This document shows positions 1-10,903 of a DNA stretch of 64,000 nt, piece by piece (the stretch's first letter is position 1; every line of letters begins with the position of its first letter). Under the pieces are notes generated by a model. The model made no database searches and was not told the DNA's origin. It saw nothing but the letters and a program-made list of their open reading frames with translations. Position numbers and translations under genes: made by a program. The DNA is from Acidocella aromatica (GTDB taxonomy: Bacteria > Pseudomonadota > Alphaproteobacteria > Acetobacterales > Acetobacteraceae), in assembly GCF_014201825.1 (NCBI RefSeq), contig NZ_JACHFJ010000008.1:1-64000 (forward strand). Direction: 5' to 3'.

Positions 1-1466
<1,466 letters not shown>

Positions 1467-1486
1467 TCCACCTGATCAAACTTGCC

Positions 1487-1882
1487 GTGGGGGTGCGCAA
1501 CGCCGCGCACCTTGCCGCGCTGCAATCGGCAAGGGCGGCGGCAACGCCGCCCTTGCGCCATTTTACGCGCAATTTTCCCAAGCGCGCCGCCGAGCTGACC
1601 GATGGCGGCTCGATCTACTGGGTCATCGGCGGGGTCATCCTCGTCCGCCAGCGCATTCTCGACATCACCCAGGACACCGATCCTGAAGACGGCACCCCCT
1701 CCACCGCCCTTGTGCTGGCCCCGGAACTGGTGCGCGTGGAAGCCAGGGCGCAGCGGGCCTTCCAGGGCTGGCGCTATCTGCCCCCCGAGGACGCGCCGCC
1801 CGATCTGACCGCCCGCAACAGCGACACGGCCGAGATGCCCGAGGCCATGCGCCGCGAACTGGCGGCGCTGGGACTGTTGTAA
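1487..1882 (+). CDS. DUF1489 family protein
   Basis: A conserved alphaproteobacterial protein of unknown function. Recognisable sequences include LRHFTRNFPKRAAEL and GGSIYWVIGGVI near the middle, then RQRILDI; the C-terminus is acidic. The GTG at 1487 is the first standard start, but the frame stays open back to a CTG at 1463 that overlaps the ilvC stop as CTGA. The extra residues (IHLIKLA) resemble the N-terminus I recall for this family, so the true protein may be eight residues longer. It is almost certainly translated from the ilvC transcript. No catalytic function can be assigned. Confidence 0.85.
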   Translation: MGVRNAAHLAALQSARAAATPPLRHFTRNFPKRAAELTDGGSIYWVIGGVILVRQRILDITQDTDPEDGTPSTALVLAPELVRVEARAQRAFQGWRYLPPEDAPPDLTARNSDTAEMPEAMRRELAALGLL

Positions 1883-1940
1883 ATTTTGCGTCCCGCCCGG
1901 CTCATGCTAGTGCGTCCCCACGTTAGAGGAGACCCACGAT

Positions 1941-2897
1941 ATGGCGGTGAACGCCTTTATATTCCCGGGACAGGGCAGCCAGGCCGTCGGCATGGGCCGC
2001 GACCTTGCCGCCGCCTTCGCGCCCGCCCGTCAGGTATTCGAGGAAGTGGACGAGGTTCTGAAGCAGAAACTCTCCAAGCTGATGTTCGAGGGCCCCTCCG
2101 AGGAGCTGACACTGACCGAGAACGCCCAGCCCGCGCTGATGGCCGTCTCGCTCGCCGTGCTCCGCGTGCTGCAAGCCGAGGGTGGGATCAGCCTGAAGGA
2201 CAAGGCCATCGTCGTCGCCGGGCACTCCTTGGGTGAATACGCCGCCCTGGCGGCGGCTGAGTCCTTCTCCATCGCCGAGACCGCCCAGCTGCTGAAGCTG
2301 CGCGGCCAGGCCATGCAGCACGCCGTACCCGCTGGCTTGGGCGCGATGGCCGCCCTGCTGGGCGTGGAGATGGACGCCGCCCGCGAAATCTGCGCCGAGG
2401 CCGAGATGGGCCCCGAAGGGCGCGAGATCGTCTCCGCCGCCAACGATAATGGCGGCGGTCAGGTCGTCATCTCCGGCCATAAGGCGGCGGTGGACCGCGC
2501 CATCGAGATCGCCAAGGCCAAGGGCGTGAAGCGCGCCATGCTGCTGCCGGTCTCCGCGCCCTTCCATTGCGCGCTGATGGCCCCGGCGGCGGACGCCATG
2601 GCCGAAGCCTTCGCCAACATCCCGCCCCGCACCCCGCTGGTGCCCGTGGTGGCGAACGTGACCGCGCAGAAGGTGACCGACCCCAATGTCATCCGCGACC
2701 TGCTGGTGCAGCAGGTGACCGCCACCGTGCGCTGGCGCGAGAGCGTGCAGGAGATGGTGGCCCTGGGCGCGACCAATTTCGTCGAACTTGGCTCAGGCAA
2801 AGTGCTGGCCGGGCTGGTCAAGCGCATCGCGCCGGAGGCCACCGCCATCTCCGCCGGCACGCCCGCCGATATCGAATCTCTGCTGAAGGTTCTGTAA
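1941..2897 (+). CDS. fabD: Malonyl-CoA:ACP transacylase
   Basis: Loads malonate from CoA onto acyl carrier protein for fatty acid elongation. The 318 residues match the family. FPGQGSQ is at residues 8-14 and the nucleophile elbow GHSLGEY carries the active serine near residue 95. The partner histidine lies in VSAPFHCALM near residue 200. The start has a good ribosome site (GAGGAG). It is followed without any gap by fabG and opens the fabD-fabG-acpP-fabF cluster; fabH and plsX, often upstream elsewhere, are not here. Confidence 0.97.
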   Translation: MAVNAFIFPGQGSQAVGMGRDLAAAFAPARQVFEEVDEVLKQKLSKLMFEGPSEELTLTENAQPALMAVSLAVLRVLQAEGGISLKDKAIVVAGHSLGEYAALAAAESFSIAETAQLLKLRGQAMQHAVPAGLGAMAALLGVEMDAAREICAEAEMGPEGREIVSAANDNGGGQVVISGHKAAVDRAIEIAKAKGVKRAMLLPVSAPFHCALMAPAADAMAEAFANIPPRTPLVPVVANVTAQKVTDPNVIRDLLVQQVTATVRWRESVQEMVALGATNFVELGSGKVLAGLVKRIAPEATAISAGTPADIESLLKVL

Positions 2898-3635
2898 ATG
2901 TTTGATCTGACTGGCAAAACCGCGCTGATCACCGGCGCTTCGGGCGGCATCGGCGCGGAGATCGCCCGCGCGCTGCACAAGCAGGGTGCGACCGTGGCGC
3001 TTTCCGGCACACGGCGCGAGGCGCTGGACACCCTGGCCGCCGAGCTGGGCGAGCGCGCCCATGTGCTGCCCGCCGATCTCTCCCAGGCCGACGAAGCCGC
3101 CCGGCTGATCAACGATGCCGAGGCTGCCCTGGGCAAGGTGGACATCCTGGTGAACAATGCCGGGCTGACCAAGGATGGGCTGGCCATGCGCATGTCCGAC
3201 GCCGATTGGGAGAAGGTTCTCAACGTGGACCTGGGCGCCCCGTTCCGCCTGATCCGCGCCGCGCTCAAGTTCATGCTCCGCCGCAAGGCCGGGCGCATCA
3301 TCAATATCGGCTCCATCGTGGGCACTACCGGCAATCCGGGCCAGGCCAATTACTGCGCCGCCAAGGCCGGGCTGGTGGGCCTGACGAAGTCGCTGGCGCA
3401 GGAAGTCGCCTCGCGCGGGATCACCGTGAACCTCGTCGCCCCCGGCTTCATCGAAACCCCGATGACCGACGCGCTCTCCGATGCCCAGCGCGCCGATCTC
3501 TCGGGCAAAATCCCGCTGGGCCGCCTGGGCCAGCCGGGGGATATCGCCGCCGCCGTAGTGTATCTGGCCGCCGAGGAGGCGGGCTGGGTCACCGGCAGCA
3601 CCATCCACGTTAACGGCGGCATGGCGATGGCCTGA
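2898..3635 (+). CDS. fabG: 3-oxoacyl-ACP reductase
   Basis: The NADPH-dependent SDR that reduces 3-ketoacyl-ACP in fatty acid synthesis. The cofactor loop TGASGGIG is at residues 12-19 and NNAG follows near residue 87. The catalytic Tyr152 and Lys156 lie in NYCAAKAG, with the serine in GSIVG about 14 residues before. Its 245 residues are standard and it ends in the usual HVNGGMAMA tail. The ATG directly abuts the fabD stop, so the two are translationally coupled. Confidence 0.97.
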   Translation: MFDLTGKTALITGASGGIGAEIARALHKQGATVALSGTRREALDTLAAELGERAHVLPADLSQADEAARLINDAEAALGKVDILVNNAGLTKDGLAMRMSDADWEKVLNVDLGAPFRLIRAALKFMLRRKAGRIINIGSIVGTTGNPGQANYCAAKAGLVGLTKSLAQEVASRGITVNLVAPGFIETPMTDALSDAQRADLSGKIPLGRLGQPGDIAAAVVYLAAEEAGWVTGSTIHVNGGMAMA

Positions 3636-3774
3636 ACCACCTCCTGGGCATGGCGGCTTGGCGTGGCGCGAAAAACCGTGCTAAGCGCCGCCACGTCTAG
3701 GGTTAACGATGTACGCCCGGCGGTGCTAAGATTGCACTGTCACCATCATTCTAGTTGCAGGAAAGTGAAGTTTT

Positions 3775-4014
3775 ATGAGCGAAATCGCCGATAAGGTTAA
3801 GAAGATCGTTGTCGAGCACCTGGGCGTGGACGAAGCCAAGGTGACCCCGGAAGCCTCCTTCATCGACGATTTGGGCGCTGACTCGCTCGACACCGTGGAG
3901 CTGGTGATGGCGTTCGAGGAAGCCTTTGGCGTGGAAATCCCCGAGGATGCCGCCGAGAAGATCACGACCGTGAAGGATGCGGTCGAGTACATCGAGAAGC
4001 AGAAGGCCGAGTAA
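3775..4014 (+). CDS. acpP: Acyl carrier protein
   Basis: The small acidic carrier that holds acyl chains on phosphopantetheine. Ser37 in the DSL motif ([11 protein letters not shown]) is the attachment site. The 79 residues, four-helix pattern and acidic composition are all standard. It is separated from fabG by about 140 bases that probably hold its own promoter, fitting its need for high expression, and from fabF by a 46-base spacer with an inverted repeat. Confidence 0.98.
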   Translation: MSEIADKVKKIVVEHLGVDEAKVTPEASFIDDLGADSLDTVELVMAFEEAFGVEIPEDAAEKITTVKDAVEYIEKQKAE

Positions 4015-4045
4015 GGCTTTTTCCAGCCTTCTCCATTAAAAAGCC
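4015..4045 (+). promoter_or_regulatory. Inverted repeat between acpP and fabF
   Basis: GGCTTTTT starting at the acpP stop is repeated in inverse as AAAAAGCC just before the fabF ribosome site. The 8-base arms enclose a 15-base loop. It could partially stop transcription or protect the acpP mRNA end, so that acpP is made in excess over fabF. There is no terminal U-run, so it is not a full terminator. Confidence 0.35.
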
Positions 4046-4060
4046 GTCCGAGGAGTTCGC

Positions 4061-5323
4061 ATGCGCCGTGTTGTCGTAACAGGTATGGGGATCACCTGCC
4101 CGCTTGGGGTGGGCGTTGAACATGTCTGGAAGAGGCTGATCAACGGGGAGTCCGGCATCAGCGCCATCGACTCTTTCGACACCACGGAGCTGACGGCCAA
4201 GATCGCCGGCCAGATTCCCGCGGGGCCTGCCGCCGAGGGCAAGCTTGACCTGTCCGAATGGATCGCGGTCAAGGAGCTCAAGAAGATGGACCGCTTCATC
4301 CATCACGGCATGGTCGCCGCCGCGCAGGCCATGGCGGATTCCGGCTGGGTGCCGGAGACCGAGGAGGACAAATGCGCCTCCGGCGTGATGATCGGTTCGG
4401 GCATCGGCGGCCTGCAAACCATCTATGAGACCTCGATCATGGTGCATGAGGGCCGCGCCAAACGCGTGTCGCCCTTCTTCATCCCCGCCGCGCTGATCAA
4501 CCTGATCTCCGGCCAGGTCTCCATCAAATACGGCCTCAAGGGCCCCAACCACTCCGTCGTGACGGCCTGCGCCACCGGCGTGCACGCCATTGGCGACGCC
4601 GCCCGGCTGGTCGCCTACGGCGATGCGGATGTGATGGTGGCCGGTGGCGCCGAGGCCGCCGTGAACCAAATCGGCATTGCCGGGTTCTGCGCGTCGCGCG
4701 CCCTCTCCACGGGCTTCAACGACCGTCCCACCGAGGCCTCCCGCCCCTGGGACAAGGACCGCGACGGCTTCGTGATGGGCGAAGGCGCCGGTGTTGTGGT
4801 GCTGGAAGAGTACGAGCACGCCAAGAAGCGCGGCGCCAAGATCTATGCCGAGATCGGCGGCTACGGCATGTCCGGTGATGCGCACCACATCACCGCGCCC
4901 GCCGAGCACCATGACGGCGCCTTCCGCGCCATGAAGGCCGCGTTCAAGAATGGCGGCCTGACCGCCGCGGACGTGGACTACGTGAACGCGCATGGCACCT
5001 CGACCCCCATGGGCGACGATCTGGAGCTGGAAGCGGTCGAGAACATGTTCGGCGACCACGCGAAGAAGATTGCCATGTCCTCCACCAAATCCGCCACCGG
5101 GCATTTGCTCGGTGCGGCCGGTGCCATCGAGGCGATCTTCTCCATTCTCGCCATCCGCGACGGCATCGCCCCGCCGACCTTGAACCTGCACGAGCCCAGC
5201 CGCGCCTCGGTGATCGACCGCGTGGCGCTGACCGCCCAGGAACGCAAGATCAACGTGGCGCTGTCCAACAGCTTCGGCTTCGGCGGCACCAATGCCTCCG
5301 TGATCTTCAAGCGGGCCGTCTAA
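4061..5323 (+). CDS. fabF: 3-oxoacyl-ACP synthase II
   Basis: The condensing enzyme that extends acyl-ACP with malonyl-ACP. The Cys-His-His triad is visible: Cys170 in VTACATGVHA, His311 in AHGTSTPMGD and His348 in ATGHLLGAAG. The C-terminus has the family sequence NSFGFGGTNAS. At 420 residues it is full length. A strong ribosome site (GAGGAG) lies 6 bases before the ATG. mltG follows, an arrangement common in proteobacteria. Confidence 0.97.
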   Translation: MRRVVVTGMGITCPLGVGVEHVWKRLINGESGISAIDSFDTTELTAKIAGQIPAGPAAEGKLDLSEWIAVKELKKMDRFIHHGMVAAAQAMADSGWVPETEEDKCASGVMIGSGIGGLQTIYETSIMVHEGRAKRVSPFFIPAALINLISGQVSIKYGLKGPNHSVVTACATGVHAIGDAARLVAYGDADVMVAGGAEAAVNQIGIAGFCASRALSTGFNDRPTEASRPWDKDRDGFVMGEGAGVVVLEEYEHAKKRGAKIYAEIGGYGMSGDAHHITAPAEHHDGAFRAMKAAFKNGGLTAADVDYVNAHGTSTPMGDDLELEAVENMFGDHAKKIAMSSTKSATGHLLGAAGAIEAIFSILAIRDGIAPPTLNLHEPSRASVIDRVALTAQERKINVALSNSFGFGGTNASVIFKRAV

Positions 5324-5353
5324 GCCATTTTACGCCGCGGCCAGATTCTACTT

Positions 5354-6289
5354 TTGCTGGTCACCCTGCTCGTCACGCTACGGGCAGGGCAAATGGCCGC
5401 GAAGCAGGCTTATACTTCCCCCGGTGCCGGGCAAACAAACGCCGATGTGGTGATCCCCACCGGCGGCGGTAGCGCCACGGCCGAGGCGCTGGCCAAGGCA
5501 GGGGTGATCCGCCATCCGCTCGTGTTCCGGGCCGCCGCGTGGCTGACCAGGACCGATGGCGTTTTGCATGCCGGGGAGTTCATCTTCCCCGCCCATGCCA
5601 GCATCAGGGAGATCCTGAATATCCTGCGGCACGGAAAGCCGGTGGAGCATCAGGTGACCATCCCCGAGGGGCTGACCGGAGCGCAGATCGCCAAGATCAT
5701 TAATAACGCACCCACGGCCACCGGCGAGGTCACCGCCCCGCCCGATGGCAGCGTGTTGCCGCAAACCTATAACTATCCGTGGGGCACGCCTCGCGCCGCC
5801 ATACTGGCCCGCGCCGAAGCCGCCATGCAGGCCAGCCTGGACACCGCCTGGCCCAACCGCGCCCAGAACGTGCCGCTGAACTCTCCGCAAGAGGCGGTGA
5901 TCCTGGCCTCAATCGTGCAGCAGGAGACACCGCTGGGGCATGAGTTACCGCAGGTGGCCGCCGTGTACGAGAACCGGCTGCGCCAGGGCATGAAGCTACA
6001 GGCCGATCCGACGGTGATCTATGCCGCCACCGGGGGCAAGCAGTCAGGCGGTACGGGTATCAGCCGGACGGACCTTGCCAACCCCTCGCCCTACAACACC
6101 TATGCCCATGCCGGGCTGCCGCCAGGGCCAATCTGCGCACCCGGCGCCGCGGCCATCGACGCCGTGCTGCACCCCGCCAATAGCGACGCGCTATACTTCG
6201 TCGCCACCGGCAATGGCGGGCATGTATTCTCCCGTCTCTTCAAGGACCAGCTGCGCAATATCGAACATCTGTTCGACGCGCGCAGATAA
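5354..6289 (+). CDS. mltG: Endolytic peptidoglycan transglycosylase
   Basis: YceG/MltG family lytic transglycosylase, an inner-membrane enzyme that cuts nascent glycan strands and so sets their length. The catalytic glutamate is Glu191 in ASIVQQETP, followed by the family stretch AAVYENRLRQGMKLQADPTV. The TTG at 5354 leaves only a short hydrophobic N-terminus. The frame is open upstream to 5324 and would add a basic start (LRRGQ) and more leucines, giving a normal single membrane anchor; the only plausible upstream starter there is an ATT at 5327. It is the last gene of the fab cluster and ends at a strong terminator. Confidence 0.93.
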   Translation: MLVTLLVTLRAGQMAAKQAYTSPGAGQTNADVVIPTGGGSATAEALAKAGVIRHPLVFRAAAWLTRTDGVLHAGEFIFPAHASIREILNILRHGKPVEHQVTIPEGLTGAQIAKIINNAPTATGEVTAPPDGSVLPQTYNYPWGTPRAAILARAEAAMQASLDTAWPNRAQNVPLNSPQEAVILASIVQQETPLGHELPQVAAVYENRLRQGMKLQADPTVIYAATGGKQSGGTGISRTDLANPSPYNTYAHAGLPPGPICAPGAAAIDAVLHPANSDALYFVATGNGGHVFSRLFKDQLRNIEHLFDARR

Positions 6290-6290
6290 T

Positions 6291-6319
6291 AAAAAAGGCC
6301 CCGCAAGGGGGCCTTTTTG
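6291..6319. terminator. Bidirectional terminator between mltG and rpmE
   Basis: A run of A, the GC-rich hairpin GGCCCC-GCAA-GGGGGCC and a run of T lie between two convergent genes. Either strand reads as hairpin plus U-tract, so it can end both mltG and rpmE transcripts. Confidence 0.9.
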
Positions 6320-6341
6320 CCATGCCCGTTGGAGCAGGGTC

Positions 6342-6569
6342 TTACTTCTTGCGCAGGCCGATGCTGGCGAACTTCTTGTTGAACTTGGCGACCTGGCCGC
6401 CCGTGTCCATCACGCGCTGCACGCCGGTCCACGCGGGGTGGGACTTCGGGTCGATGTCGAGGCGCAGGGTCTCACCCGGCTTGCCCATGCACGAGCGGGT
6501 CTTGAATTCAGTCCCGTCGGTCATGATGATGTTGACCTCGTGGTAGTCCGGATGAATGTTCGGCTTCAC
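6342..6569 (-). CDS. rpmE: 50S ribosomal protein L31
   Basis: A small protein of the large ribosomal subunit. The 75 residues run from [11 protein letters not shown] to [10 protein letters not shown] and include the family sequences [10 protein letters not shown] and VAKFNKKFA. The frame is open further upstream, but the GTG at 6569 is chosen because it gives the standard N-terminus and has GGAG 8 bases before it. Only one cysteine is present, so it is the zinc-free type. It stands alone between the mltG terminator and the glycosyltransferase gene. Confidence 0.95.
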   Translation of the reverse strand: MKPNIHPDYHEVNIIMTDGTEFKTRSCMGKPGETLRLDIDPKSHPAWTGVQRVMDTGGQVAKFNKKFASIGLRKK

Positions 6570-6672
6570 CGTATCTGCTCCAAATATGTTTTGAGCCGCC
6601 GATCCCGACCGGCGGCGTGGAAGGCCCGGCTTTACGCTGGCGCCCCGCAAGATGCAAGGGATTTTCTGGCTT

Positions 6673-7743
6673 TTACCAGCGGTCCAGCCTGGCGATCCGG
6701 GCGCGGCGGATCACGTAGCGCGTCCATACCAGTTGCACGGCCAGCGGCAGCAGCCCCATGGCCGGGCGCAGCGCGGAAGGGGCGGCGAGAAAGGCGAGGG
6801 CGGTGATCCCGCCCAGCGCGGCAAACCCCCAATGCAGCACGGCGACACCCCGCGAATCCATCCCCGCCCGTCGCGCAACCTGATACAGATGCCCGTTATG
6901 AGCCCGCGCGATGTTCTCGCCCGCCAGCAGGCGGCGGATGAGGGTAAAGGCGACATCGTAGAACACGCCCGAGAGCAGGAAGGGCACGAGCAGGAAGGAG
7001 AGCGGCACCCCCTGAAAGCGCGTGGCGGCAACACCGAACAGTGCAAGCATGAAGCCGCAGAACTGGCTGCCGACATCACCCATGAAGATGCGGCCCTTGG
7101 GAAAGTTGAAGGGCAGGAAGCCCAGCACCCCGCCCGCCAGCAGCAGCGAGGCGGTATAGACGAAGAACCCGCCGTGCAGCCCGGCAATGCCCGCCAGAAA
7201 CAGGCTGGCGATGAGCGTGACACCCGAGGCGAGGCCGTTTAGTCCGTCGATGAAATTCATCGCGTTGGTAACGAAGACGAGAAAGCCCAACGTGATGGCA
7301 ATGCCCGCCGCGCCGAAATCCACCGTGCCGTAATAGGGCAGGGCCAGCATATGCACCCACAGCCCCGAGGCCACGGCCACCCCGGCACAAGCAAGCTGGG
7401 TGAGCAGCTTCACCAGGAATGGCAGGTTGAGCAGATCGTCGATGAATGAAATGGCGGCAATCAACACCGCCGCCGCGATCACGCCGATGAAATACGGCTC
7501 CGCGAGGCGGGAGACCTGCCCATAGCGGTAAAGCAGCAGCACACCCAGCAGAAAGGCGCAGACAATGCCCACCCCGCCGGATTTGGGGGTGATGTGGGCA
7601 TGGGCCTTGCGCGGGTCAGGGTGGTCCGGCACGCCGATGCTGATCATCACCCGCACCACGATGGCGGAGAAAATGGCAAGGCCCGCCATCAGCGCCAAGT
7701 GGCGGGGCAGGGCGAGCACGGCAAGGGCGGCGGGTAAATTCAT
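6673..7743 (-). CDS. MraY/WecA-type polyprenyl-phosphate sugar-1-phosphate transferase
   Basis: A multi-pass inner-membrane glycosyltransferase of family 4. It moves a sugar-1-phosphate from a UDP-sugar to undecaprenyl phosphate to start a surface polysaccharide. About ten hydrophobic segments are visible. Key sites are SFIDDL (Asp pair), [20 protein letters not shown] and the C-terminal loop HNGHLYQ. HNGHLYQ fits the WecA/WbpL side rather than MraY, which has its own longer signature. The ATG at 7743 is preferred over an in-frame TTG at 7773; neither has a strong ribosome site. It diverges from ugd, suggesting a shared regulatory gap of about 120 bases and a common glycan pathway. Confidence 0.88.
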   Translation of the reverse strand: MNLPAALAVLALPRHLALMAGLAIFSAIVVRVMISIGVPDHPDPRKAHAHITPKSGGVGIVCAFLLGVLLLYRYGQVSRLAEPYFIGVIAAAVLIAAISFIDDLLNLPFLVKLLTQLACAGVAVASGLWVHMLALPYYGTVDFGAAGIAITLGFLVFVTNAMNFIDGLNGLASGVTLIASLFLAGIAGLHGGFFVYTASLLLAGGVLGFLPFNFPKGRIFMGDVGSQFCGFMLALFGVAATRFQGVPLSFLLVPFLLSGVFYDVAFTLIRRLLAGENIARAHNGHLYQVARRAGMDSRGVAVLHWGFAALGGITALAFLAAPSALRPAMGLLPLAVQLVWTRYVIRRARIARLDRW

Positions 7744-7866
7744 ATGCCGTAAACTTGGCTGAAACCGAGGCAAATTAGAAGATGCCTAACTTTGTACGAA
7801 AGGGGCTTGCCGAGGCTTGCCGGCCACGCCAGAACCGGTGACGTTGACGCATGCGGGGGACTTGGC

Positions 7867-9180
7867 GTGAGGATTGCGATTATTGGCGGCGGTTACGTCG
7901 GACTCGTGTCTGGCGCCTGCTTCGCTGAATTCGGTGTGTCGGTCGCGGTGGTGGAAGCTGACGCGGCAAAGCGCCAAATGCTGCTTGGCGGCCAGATCCC
8001 CATCTACGAGCCCGGTCTGGACAGACTGGTGGCCGACAATGTGGCGGCCGGGCGGCTGACTTTTCCGGCCGCGCTGGAAGAGGGCATCCACGACGCCGAG
8101 GCGGTATTCATCGCCGTTGGCACCCCCACGCGCCGCGGCGATGGCCATGCCGACCTCACCTATGTGTTCGCCGCCGTGGAGCAGGTGCTGCGCGCGCTGG
8201 ATCATCCGGTGGTCATCGTCACCAAATCCACCGTGCCGGTGGGCACCGGGCGCAAGATCCTGGAACTGGCACGGGAGCTGCGGCCGGATCTGGCGGTGGA
8301 CGTCGCCTCCAACCCCGAGTTCCTGCGCGAAGGCTCGGCCATCGGCGATTTCATGCGCCCGGACCGCGTGGTGGTGGGCGCCGAGAGCGAGCGCGCCCGC
8401 GAAGTCCTGCGCCAGCTCTACCGCCCGCTCAACCTGATCGAGACCCCGATCGTCTTTACCGGGCTGGAGAGCGCGGAGCTGATCAAATACGCCGCCAACG
8501 GCTTCCTCGCGATGAAGATCACCTTCATCAACGAGATGGCCGATCTCTGCGAGAAGGTGGGGGCGGATGTGAACGATATCGCCAAGGGCATCGGGCTCGA
8601 TGGCCGCATCGGCCGCAAATTCCTCCATGCCGGGCCTGGCTTCGGCGGCTCCTGCTTCCCCAAGGACACGCTGGCCCTAATGCGCATCGCCGAGGAGGCG
8701 GGCGCGCCCTCGCGGCTGATCCAGTCCGTGGTGGCGGTGAACGATGCCCGCAAGGAGGCCATGGCCGCGCGCGTGGTCGCGGCCTGCGGCGGCGATGTGA
8801 CAGGCAAGACCATCGCGGTGCTGGGCCTCGCCTTCAAGCCTGAGACCGATGACATGCGCGAAGCGCCCTCTTTGCCACTGGTGCGCGGGCTGATCTCGCG
8901 CGGGGCGCGGGTGCAGGCTTTCGACCCCGAGGCAATGACCCAGGCCCGCCCGCTGCTGCCCGAGAGCGTGGTGCTGGCGGCGGACACGGCGGAAGCCCTG
9001 ACCGGAGCCGACGCCCTGGTGCTGGTGACCGAGTGGAACGAGTTCCGCGCCCTCGCCCCGGCCAAGCTAAAGGAGCTGATGCGCGGCAATGCCGTGATCG
9101 ACCTGCGCAACGTGTTCGACCCCAAGGCCATGCGCGAGGCAGGCTTCATCTATTCCGGCATCGGCCGCGCCGCATCCTGA
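7867..9180 (+). CDS. ugd: UDP-glucose 6-dehydrogenase
   Basis: Oxidises UDP-glucose twice with NAD to UDP-glucuronate, a precursor for acidic polysaccharides. The start is GTG at 7867, with GGGGGA 6-7 bases upstream and the Rossmann loop GGGYVGL immediately after. The catalytic Cys263 lies in GGSCFPKDT; the family sequences KSTVPVGTG and NPEFLREGSA are present, as is GLAFKPETDDMREAPS in the C-terminal domain. At 437 residues it is full length. It heads the glycan gene run that continues to 15063. Confidence 0.94.
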   Translation: MRIAIIGGGYVGLVSGACFAEFGVSVAVVEADAAKRQMLLGGQIPIYEPGLDRLVADNVAAGRLTFPAALEEGIHDAEAVFIAVGTPTRRGDGHADLTYVFAAVEQVLRALDHPVVIVTKSTVPVGTGRKILELARELRPDLAVDVASNPEFLREGSAIGDFMRPDRVVVGAESERAREVLRQLYRPLNLIETPIVFTGLESAELIKYAANGFLAMKITFINEMADLCEKVGADVNDIAKGIGLDGRIGRKFLHAGPGFGGSCFPKDTLALMRIAEEAGAPSRLIQSVVAVNDARKEAMAARVVAACGGDVTGKTIAVLGLAFKPETDDMREAPSLPLVRGLISRGARVQAFDPEAMTQARPLLPESVVLAADTAEALTGADALVLVTEWNEFRALAPAKLKELMRGNAVIDLRNVFDPKAMREAGFIYSGIGRAAS

Positions 9181-9202
9181 ACACACACGAGGATAACCCG
9201 CC

Positions 9203-10903
9203 TTGAACGCCGCCCATACGCATTATCCCGACTTCGCCAATCCCGAGCTGCTCGAAAAAATCCCGCTTTCCGCCAAGACCATCCTGGATGTGGGCTGCGC
9301 GCAGGGCGCCCTGGGCGCAGACTACCTGCGCCGCAACCCGAACTGCCGCGTGCTGGGCATCGACATCGACGAAGACGCGGTAAGCCACGCGCGGCACCGG
9401 ATCTCTGAAGTGTTCTGCGGCGATGTGGAAAAAACCCCGATGCCCTTCGAGGTGCCGGAAGGGATCGACTGCATCGTCTATGGCGACGTGCTGGAACATC
9501 TGGTTGACCCCTGGGCGCTGTTGGCCGAGCACGCCAAATATCTCTCGCCCGAGGGCACCATCCTGGTCTGCATGCCCAATGTCGAGCACTGGTCCTTCGT
9601 GGCGCGCCTGCTGACTGGCTCCTTTGGTTACGAGGAGCAGGGGCTGTTCGATCAAACGCATCTTCGCTGGTTCACCCCGCGCACCATGGCCAAGCTGCTG
9701 GCCGATGCCGGGCTGCAACTCTCGGACCTGTCGCCCCGGCCTATCGCCACCGACCAGGCCGAGCAATTCGTCGCCGCGCTGGCGCCGGGGCTGCAGGCCG
9801 TGGGGGTCGATCCGCAGGAATATCTCAACCGCGCCGGGCCGCTGCAGTTCATCTGGCGCGCGCGCAAATCCTCACCCGAGCGCCTCGAAATCGACGCCAC
9901 CATGCTGGCCCCGCAGGGCGGCGTTTCCGATGTGCGGGTGGTCGAGCCCGTGCGCGCCCTGCGCACCGACAGTTCTCTCTTCGGCCAGATCCTGGACGAA
10001 GCAAATCTGCGCCCCGCACTGCCCGATACGCCGCGTATCGCCGTGCTGCACCGCCCGCTGCTCACCGGGGCCAACGGCCTCGCCCGCGTGCGCACGCTGC
10101 TGGACAAGGGCTACGTCGTCATCAGCGAGTTCGACGATCACCCGATATTCCTGGAACAGCGTGGCGTGAACCGGGACGAACTGCTCACCTTCCGCGGCGT
10201 GCATGCGGTACAGACCAGCACACGCACCTTGGCCGAGGCGCTGCTGCCCGAGAACCCGGAGATCGCCGTGTTCCCCAACGGCATCTTCGAACTGCCGCAG
10301 CCGCGCAACTTCCAGAACCCCGAGCAGATGACCCTGTTCTTCGGCGCGCTCAACCGCCAGGCGGACTGGGCGCCGCTGATCGGCGCGATCAACGACGTGG
10401 CGCGCGCCGTCGGGCCGCGACTCAGGTTCCAGGTGATGTTCGACGAAGCCTTCTTCGACGCGCTGGAAACCCCGCATAAGAGCTTCACGCCCATGGGCGA
10501 TTACGCCAGCTACCTGAACATGCTGGGCGAGGCGGAAATCTGCTTCATGCCGCTATCGGACAATCCGTTCAACCGCGCCAAGTCGGATCTGAAATTCATC
10601 GAATCCTCGGCTTCGCGCGTGGCCGCGCTGGCGAGCCCCGTGGTCTATGCCGACAGCATCGAGGATGGCCGGACAGGCCTGTTGTTCAACGACCCACTGC
10701 AACTGCGCGCCGCCCTGTTGCGCCTGCTGGCCTACCCGGAGGCGACAAAGCGCATGGCCGAGGCCGCCCGGGCCTATGTGGCGGGCAACCGCATGCTGGC
10801 CTACCAGGTGGAAGCGCGCAGCCTGTGGTACCGCAGCCTGTGGGCCCGGCGCGACGAGTTGAACGCCGCACTTAAGGCCCGCGTGCCGGAACTCTTCGCC
10901 TGA
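9203..10903 (+). CDS. Methyltransferase-glycosyltransferase fusion
   Basis: A two-domain protein likely to build a surface glycan. Residues 1-210 form a class I SAM methyltransferase: SAM loop ILDVGCAQGALG near 27-38, the acidic strand GIDIDEDAV, and YGDVLEHL. Residues about 235-560 look like a GT-B-type glycosyltransferase: PRIAVLHRPLL, the sequence FPNGIFELP, and ESSASRVAALASPVVYAD, which resembles the sugar-nucleotide-binding end of such enzymes. The start is TTG 9203 with a weak GGAT ribosome site. It overlaps the next gene by one base (TGATG). Substrates cannot be inferred. Confidence 0.82.
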   Translation: MNAAHTHYPDFANPELLEKIPLSAKTILDVGCAQGALGADYLRRNPNCRVLGIDIDEDAVSHARHRISEVFCGDVEKTPMPFEVPEGIDCIVYGDVLEHLVDPWALLAEHAKYLSPEGTILVCMPNVEHWSFVARLLTGSFGYEEQGLFDQTHLRWFTPRTMAKLLADAGLQLSDLSPRPIATDQAEQFVAALAPGLQAVGVDPQEYLNRAGPLQFIWRARKSSPERLEIDATMLAPQGGVSDVRVVEPVRALRTDSSLFGQILDEANLRPALPDTPRIAVLHRPLLTGANGLARVRTLLDKGYVVISEFDDHPIFLEQRGVNRDELLTFRGVHAVQTSTRTLAEALLPENPEIAVFPNGIFELPQPRNFQNPEQMTLFFGALNRQADWAPLIGAINDVARAVGPRLRFQVMFDEAFFDALETPHKSFTPMGDYASYLNMLGEAEICFMPLSDNPFNRAKSDLKFIESSASRVAALASPVVYADSIEDGRTGLLFNDPLQLRAALLRLLAYPEATKRMAEAARAYVAGNRMLAYQVEARSLWYRSLWARRDELNAALKARVPELFA

